DNA of 64,000 bases from assembly GCA_003712125.1 (NCBI GenBank), contig RHLF01000001.1:1240001-1304000 (forward strand), in the 5' to 3' direction. Below the pieces are notes generated by a model. It saw only the letters and a list, made by a program, of their open reading frames with translations, did no database searches and was not told the origin of the DNA. This DNA comes from Allomuricauda sp. (GTDB lineage Bacteria; Bacteroidota; Bacteroidia; Flavobacteriales; Flavobacteriaceae). Shown piece by piece: positions 58,682 to 64,000 of this stretch; positions within the stretch are counted from its first letter, which is position 1, and each line of letters opens with the position of its first letter. Made by a program: the position numbers and the translations under genes.

Positions 58682-59614
58682 ATGAAATATTTTTTTGCTC
58701 CCCTCTTGGGCATGCTCTTGTTACATGTGTCGGTTGTATCACAATCGAATGGTGAGACGGTTGTCGCCAAACCTGGCGATGGAATCTTTTCCATTTTAAG
58801 GAATGAGGGAATTAATCCGTCTGCCTATTATGCAGCCTTTGTTGAGTTGAACAAAAAGGACCTGATCGATGGTAGTGAACTTCGCGTAGGTAAAGCTTAT
58901 AAAATACCCAATGCCCCTGATTCTTTTAAAAAAATGGGAAGGCTTGTGACGATGCCTGGGAATGATGAAAAACCATTATTTGGGGCAGACTTGTCTCAAA
59001 TGGTATGGAAAAGTGATAAGTTAAAAGATGCAGTCTATTATTTGATTTCTGAAGATCTGGCATCTAATGAAAAAGCTAAAACATTTACTGATGATATTAC
59101 AAAAGACCTTGCTAAGCGACTAATGCAAAATGGCGCCAAGGTTTATGTGATAACAAAGTTATCTGATGAGCTTCCATCGGATAAAATGGAGACAGCCCAG
59201 GGCTATGTTGATATCATCAATAAACGATTTTTAAAGAATAGGGGTAAATACCAACGACTCTTAATGGTTAGAATGAATGGCCTTACCACACAGAAGCGGC
59301 TTGATGTATCAATTTACCATCACAATTCGAGCGAGGATGGGGAACGGCTAGCAGCAAATATCCAAAGTGTTTTGAAAACATATCATCAGAACCAAGTTGT
59401 ACTGCAGAACAATACTGAGACCTTTGACGATAGGGAAAGTTTGTTTCTAGCTAAAAATATGTTACCCGCCCTAACCCTCGTTGAAATCGGTAATCAAAAT
59501 GAAAAAACGGCGCGTAAGAAAGGATTTTCTGTTCGACCTGATAGAAAAGCATTGGCTGCTTGGTTGACCAATGGTATTTTTAAGGATTATGCCGATTTAG
59601 AAATTGAAGATTGA
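58682..59614 (+). CDS. Amidase_3-like paralog lacking the canonical Zn ligands (pseudo-amidase) with LysM-like N-terminal region
   Basis: Start MKYFFAPLLGMLLLHVSVVSQ at 58682 preferred over 58643. Aligns with the next gene across its length, but the GHGGPDPGA and THVDS positions read SEDLASNEKA and VRMNGLT. Confidence 0.65.
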   Translation: MKYFFAPLLGMLLLHVSVVSQSNGETVVAKPGDGIFSILRNEGINPSAYYAAFVELNKKDLIDGSELRVGKAYKIPNAPDSFKKMGRLVTMPGNDEKPLFGADLSQMVWKSDKLKDAVYYLISEDLASNEKAKTFTDDITKDLAKRLMQNGAKVYVITKLSDELPSDKMETAQGYVDIINKRFLKNRGKYQRLLMVRMNGLTTQKRLDVSIYHHNSSEDGERLAANIQSVLKTYHQNQVVLQNNTETFDDRESLFLAKNMLPALTLVEIGNQNEKTARKKGFSVRPDRKALAAWLTNGIFKDYADLEIED

Positions 59615-60639
59615 AACCCCATTCATTAAGATTTAGGCTCCTTTGCTATTTTTTTTGCACCTCATGTTTTGTTGGGGCCCAAGATTCCCTTGGTGTGGCC
59701 GTAGCTAAACCCGGTGATGGTATTTATTCGCTTTTGAGAAGAAACGGATATAGCCCGACCAAACACTACAACGCATTTGTGAGAATAAATGCCGATGACC
59801 TAGGCGAAGATGAAGCCCTTTACATTGGGCAATCTTACAAATTGCCAGACACCCTGCAGCAAAATTCAAGCAAAGGAGATCAGTCCAACGTACGCCAATA
59901 TCCCATTTTTGGAGAAAGTTTTGCAAAGGTTGATTCTTTAAGTAATTCATTGAATGGTACTATCTATTATTTGGTTTCAGGTCACGGGGGTCCGGATCCC
60001 GGTGCTGTAGTTCGGCACAGCGGACAATTGATTGGTGAAGATGAGTACGCTTACGATGTTACATTACGGTTGGCCAGGGAATTGCTCGGCCATGGTGCGG
60101 AGGTCTATTTGATAGTTAAGGATGACAACGATGGCATACGCGATGATCGAATCTTGAAATTGGATACCGACGAAGAGGTTGAAGGTGAGAAAATACCCAT
60201 AGGCCAATTGGCACGGTTGAAACAACGGACCGAAGCCGTTAACAAATTATACAAGCAAAATCGAGGAAAATATCAGCGCTTGTTGGTTACCCATGTTGAT
60301 AGTAGGAGCCAGGGAACCGCTATTGACGTGTTTTTTTACCATCATGAAAAAAGTAAGAACGGCAAACGTTTGGCCGAAAGTATTCACAATACTTTTTTAC
60401 GCAAATACAAAAAATTTCAACCCAATAGAAGTTATAGGGGAACCTTCACGGCTCGAAGCTCGCTATATGTTGTAAAAAATACGTTACCGGCGATGGCGTA
60501 CATAGAAATTGGCAATATTCGAAGCAAAAAAGATCAACGACGTATACTTGACCCTGATAATAGACAGGCACTGGCAAAATGGATTTCTGAAGGGCTCATT
60601 CTAGATTACCAGTTGTCTAAAGACAAATCATCAAAGTAA
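59611..60639 (+). CDS. N-acetylmuramoyl-L-alanine amidase (Amidase_3) with LysM-like N-terminal region
   Basis: YYLVSGHGGPDPGAVVRHSGQLIGEDEYAYDVTLRLARELLGHGAEVYLIVKD, LLVTHVDSRSQ, MAYIEIGNIRSKKDQ. Confidence 0.8.
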   Translation: MKPHSLRFRLLCYFFCTSCFVGAQDSLGVAVAKPGDGIYSLLRRNGYSPTKHYNAFVRINADDLGEDEALYIGQSYKLPDTLQQNSSKGDQSNVRQYPIFGESFAKVDSLSNSLNGTIYYLVSGHGGPDPGAVVRHSGQLIGEDEYAYDVTLRLARELLGHGAEVYLIVKDDNDGIRDDRILKLDTDEEVEGEKIPIGQLARLKQRTEAVNKLYKQNRGKYQRLLVTHVDSRSQGTAIDVFFYHHEKSKNGKRLAESIHNTFLRKYKKFQPNRSYRGTFTARSSLYVVKNTLPAMAYIEIGNIRSKKDQRRILDPDNRQALAKWISEGLILDYQLSKDKSSK

Positions 60640-61326
60640 ATTATCTGAGTAATACCGATAGAGACTATCTGGCCCTTGACCCAAATAATTTTTAAAGTGA
60701 ATTACGGCAAAATGATATTGCACTTTCAACCATCCTTTTTGGCGGTACTTTCGGGCTGAGGTAATGACTTTTTCGGGGAGTATTTTGAAATTCGTTGTAC
60801 GGTACAATCGTCTTATGAACTCACTATCTTCATAAATAAGATAGCTTTCATTAAAACATCCATTTTCAAAAAACACTTTTTTGGTAACAAATAAAGATTG
60901 ATCACCTCCTCGACAAAGCGAATGGTTTATACGTGATAACCAAGCAAAGAATCGAAGAAACAAATTTTGGGTATCGAATTGCATGCGAAAGCAACCCGTT
61001 TTGTTTCCAGCTTCAACCGTTTTGAGAATGAGTGCATCGAAATCTTGCGGAGGTAGCGTATCGGCATGCAAAAAATAAAGGATATCGGCCTGGGCATGTT
61101 TGGCGCCTACATTCATTTGAACGGCCCTTCCTTTTTTTGATTTTACAACTTTGACACCGAATTTTTTGGCAACTGAAATGGTATCATCCATGCTGCCCCC
61201 ATCAACCACCACGATTTCAGTTCTTTCAGGATAGTGCCCAACATGTTGTAGCTGTTTTAATAGAATGGCAAGGGCAGACTCCTCATTAAGGACAGGAATA
61301 ACAATACTGAGCAAAGGTTTGGCCAT
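60631..61326 (-). CDS. GT2 glycosyltransferase, TIGR04283-like (arsenosugar-associated family)
   Basis: LSIVIPVLNEESALAILLKQLQ, VVDGGSMDDT, ILYFLHADTLPP, CFRMQFD...RGGDQSLFVTK. Confidence 0.85.
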   Translation of the reverse strand: MAKPLLSIVIPVLNEESALAILLKQLQHVGHYPERTEIVVVDGGSMDDTISVAKKFGVKVVKSKKGRAVQMNVGAKHAQADILYFLHADTLPPQDFDALILKTVEAGNKTGCFRMQFDTQNLFLRFFAWLSRINHSLCRGGDQSLFVTKKVFFENGCFNESYLIYEDSEFIRRLYRTTNFKILPEKVITSARKYRQKGWLKVQYHFAVIHFKNYLGQGPDSLYRYYSDNLL

Positions 61327-61398
61327 AAGCGATTAGCTGCGGATTATGGATAAGACGGGGGAAACAACCTTACCTTACCCCTTTTTTGAGATGTACGG

Positions 61399-62214
61399 TC
61401 AAATCTGTTTGATGAGCGCTTTAAATATCCTAATCATCTTAGGTTCAGTCTTGCCTGCAATTTCAATGATTTCCTGGATGTTTATGGGCTTTAAATTATC
61501 AGGGTCACATTCATCGGTTAATACCGATACGGCGACAACCGGCAACCTCAAATGATTCGCCACGATAACTTCGGGCACCGTACTCATGCCAACAGCATCG
61601 GCACCTAATATTTTTAACATGCGATATTCAGCCTTTGTTTCAAGCTGTGGCCCAACTACGGAAGCATAAGTTCCCTTTCGCAGCGAAATACCTTCTTCCT
61701 TGGCAATGGTTTCAATGGCTTGGCACATCTTCTCATCATAGGGGGCGCTCATATCTACAAATCGGTCACCAAACTCGGCTACATTTTTGAAGGCCAAGGG
61801 AGAACCTCCTTGTAGGTTAATGTGATCTTCAATAAGCATCATATCTCCCTTTTTATAATCAAGATTAATGGCACCGGCGGCATTGGAAATAAAGAGCTTT
61901 TTGATTCCCAATTGGCGCATAACGCGAATGGGGTAGGTCACATCAGAAAAATCATAACCCTCATATAAATGGAAACGCCCTTGCATGACCACCACCTTTT
62001 TTCCTTCAATGGAACCATAAATCAATTTTCCGGAGTGAAACTCAACTGTGGCCAATGGGAAATAGGGGATGTGGTTGTAGTGTGCCTCAATTGGATTTTC
62101 AATCTCGTCCACCATTTGTCCCAATCCGGTACCTAAAACAATCCCTATTTCAGGTGTGTCGAAACCTTTATTTTGCAGATGGGCTACCGATTCATCAAGT
62201 TGTTCCTGTGTCAT
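61399..62214 (-). CDS. Purine nucleoside phosphorylase
   Basis: GIVLGTGLGQMVDEIENP, VVMQGRFHLYEGYDFSDVTYPIRVMRQLGIKKLFISNAAGAIN, ADAVGMSTVPEVIVA. Confidence 0.95.
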   Translation of the reverse strand: MTQEQLDESVAHLQNKGFDTPEIGIVLGTGLGQMVDEIENPIEAHYNHIPYFPLATVEFHSGKLIYGSIEGKKVVVMQGRFHLYEGYDFSDVTYPIRVMRQLGIKKLFISNAAGAINLDYKKGDMMLIEDHINLQGGSPLAFKNVAEFGDRFVDMSAPYDEKMCQAIETIAKEEGISLRKGTYASVVGPQLETKAEYRMLKILGADAVGMSTVPEVIVANHLRLPVVAVSVLTDECDPDNLKPINIQEIIEIAGKTEPKMIRIFKALIKQI

Positions 62215-62833
62215 TTTTTATATGTTCAATAAAGGGTTCAAATGCATCTATTTCTCTAATATCTTCGTACAAATCAATATCATTTTTGACTGATAACAAA
62301 GTGAAGTTCTCATTTTCAATACTTGTTAAGGTATCACTTAAAACCGATGCGGTACCCCAAGCTTTGTTTTCAAAAAGTGTTGATCGTAATTTTTTCATTC
62401 CCAACAAATAGTAGCCACCATCTTTTGCCGGACCAACTACAAAATCATGCTGTTCTAAAGTTGAAAAGGCAGTTTCCAAATCTTCTTTTGACAAATCGTA
62501 CATATCGCTGCCGATAACAATTATCTTCTTGTAACCTGCTTCAAAACCTTCCTGAAATGCATGGTGCATTCTTGCACCCAAGTCCGCTCCCTGTTGTAAT
62601 TTTTTGGAAAAAACTGTGTTCGGCCATACATCCTCCTGCCAAATTTTCTCCGAATAATAAACCTGCTTGTTTACATCTAGTTCCGAAGTGATAGTGGCCG
62701 TATGTGCCAATAAAAATTTATACACCTCAAGAGCTGCTTCGTTCCCAATAGTGGCTGCCAAACGCGTTTTGCATTTACCCAATTCAGGATTTCGAGTAAA
62801 AATCAATAATAGACTATCGGAGGTTTTTTCCAA
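62195..62833 (-). CDS. TIGR04282-like (DUF2064) glycosyltransferase; TTG start
   Basis: LLLIFTRNPELGKCKTRLAATIGNEAALEVYKFLL, VIGSDMYDLSKEDLETAF, GPAKDGGYYLLGMK. In-frame TGA upstream with no intervening ATG, so TTG at 62833 is the best start. Confidence 0.88.
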   Translation of the reverse strand: MEKTSDSLLLIFTRNPELGKCKTRLAATIGNEAALEVYKFLLAHTATITSELDVNKQVYYSEKIWQEDVWPNTVFSKKLQQGADLGARMHHAFQEGFEAGYKKIIVIGSDMYDLSKEDLETAFSTLEQHDFVVGPAKDGGYYLLGMKKLRSTLFENKAWGTASVLSDTLTSIENENFTLLSVKNDIDLYEDIREIDAFEPFIEHIKNDTGTT

Positions 62834-62974
62834 GTTTCCCAGTTTTAATCGATGCGTTTTTTGGTATTGGTCAAAGGTTCATGCCAAAGCTTTCAAAACA
62901 GATTCAAAGATACTGTTTTAAGCTGCAGTACTTTTTTATGGTTATCTTGTTTCCATATGCCATAGTCTATTAAA

Positions 62975-64000
62975 ATGAAACACTTCGTAACCCTTGCATT
63001 ACTTATCGCAATAGCCCTTGTTGGGTGTAGAACTGAGCAGTCTGATCAAAGCATAAAAGACGCGCCTGACATGACATCGTATAAAGAGCCATTTAGGCCC
63101 CAGTACCACTTTACTCCGGAAAGCGGTTGGATGAATGACCCGAATGGGTTAGTGTATCATGATGGGGTATATCATCTTTTTTATCAATTCTACCCCCATG
63201 CTACGGTTTGGGGTCCTATGCACTGGGGGCACGCTACCAGTACTGATATGATACATTGGGAGCATCGCCCCATTGCGCTATTTCCCGATCAAAGTGGGCT
63301 TATTTTTTCAGGAAGTGCCGTTGTTGATACCCATAATACCTCTGGTTTTGGAAAGGATGGAATTGCCCCCTTGGTGGCTGTCTTTACGTACCATAATATG
63401 GAAGGCGAGAAAACGGGTAGCAATGATTTTCAAACCCAAGGTATAGCTTATAGCCTAGACAATGGAATAAGTTGGACCAAATATGAAGGAAATCCGGTAC
63501 TCCCCAACAACGGTATACGGGATTTGCGAGACCCGAAAGTTTTTTGGCATGAGGAGTCGAAGAGTTGGATTATGGCTTTGGTGGCAGGCGACCACGCAAA
63601 ATTTTATCGCTCAATCAATTTAAAGCAATGGGATAACATTAGCGACTTTGGATTTGAACAAGGGGCTCATGGTGGTGTTTGGGAATGTCCCGATCTGTTC
63701 CCTTTGAAGGTCAAGGGGACCGATGAAGAAAAATGGGTGTTGATCATAAGTATTGGAGGTGGGGGTCCGAATGGGGGCAGCGGAACTCAATACTTTGTAG
63801 GTGATTTTGATGGCACAACCTTTACTTCCGACCAGCAAACATTTAAATGGCTCGATTGGGGTACAGATAATTATGCTGGGGTCACTTATAATCAGGTTCC
63901 CAATGGAGACCGAATTTTTATTGGTTGGATGAACAATTGGCAATATGCATTGGCTACTCCTGCCTCGACATGGAGGAGTGCCATGACCTTACCTCGTAAA
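62975..64000 (+). CDS. GH32 family (levanase/invertase type) lipoprotein, truncated at right window edge
   Basis: Own translation from ATG 62975: MKHFVTLALLIAIALVGCRTEQSD...PQYHFTPESGWMNDPNGLVYHDG...FSGSAVVDT...RDLRDPKVFWHEES...VWECPDLFPL...; open to 64000. Contains WMNDPNG, RDPK and ECPD motifs. Missing from the ORF track because it is not closed. Confidence 0.93.
   Translation, partial: MKHFVTLALLIAIALVGCRTEQSDQSIKDAPDMTSYKEPFRPQYHFTPESGWMNDPNGLVYHDGVYHLFYQFYPHATVWGPMHWGHATSTDMIHWEHRPIALFPDQSGLIFSGSAVVDTHNTSGFGKDGIAPLVAVFTYHNMEGEKTGSNDFQTQGIAYSLDNGISWTKYEGNPVLPNNGIRDLRDPKVFWHEESKSWIMALVAGDHAKFYRSINLKQWDNISDFGFEQGAHGGVWECPDLFPLKVKGTDEEKWVLIISIGGGGPNGGSGTQYFVGDFDGTTFTSDQQTFKWLDWGTDNYAGVTYNQVPNGDRIFIGWMNNWQYALATPASTWRSAMTLPRK

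Noticed and set aside
1-64000. Search for tRNA, rRNA, CRISPR arrays, transposases, integrases, prophage or defence-system genes
   Set aside because: None recognised; the VCBS repeats and short inverted repeats are explained by coding repeats or terminators.

Overview
The window is a contiguous stretch of a marine Flavobacteriia-like (Bacteroidota) chromosome. It is densely coding, moderately low in GC, and I found no rRNA, tRNA, CRISPR array or IS element. From left to right it contains: (i) a lipoprotein cluster with an SRPBCC/GyrI-like protein, a vanadium-haloperoxidase/PAP2-like lipoprotein and three tandem ~1100-aa VCBS/FG-GAP + ASPIC/UnbV-like lipoproteins; (ii) an alpha-glucan/maltose-type utilization locus (SSS symporter, SusD, SusC, LacI regulator, GH65, GH13) with a clear LacI-type palindromic operator; (iii) glycerol/glycerophosphodiester genes (glpQ-like, glpF, glpK); (iv) mevalonate/isoprenoid genes with an adjoining nitrilase-family gene; (v) an S9 peptidase and an RsuA/RluB-type pseudouridine synthase; (vi) a long arginine (+proC) biosynthesis operon on the minus strand; (vii) glycosyltransferases, a polyferredoxin/FAD-oxidoreductase pair, DUF547, a GH113-like protein, an outer-membrane barrel and a tandem amidase/pseudo-amidase pair; (viii) arsenosugar-type glycosyltransferases around a purine nucleoside phosphorylase; (ix) the start of a GH32 gene running off the right edge. 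The most interesting observation is an unannotated 26-codon leader ORF at 47377..47457 (-), MNEQLYIFTTLSHSAPVRPFAPRRRP*. It ends in an Arg-Arg-Arg run, lies just behind a near-consensus Bacteroidota promoter and directly precedes the arginine operon, which strongly suggests arginine-sensing leader-peptide attenuation. It was too short for the ORF track.
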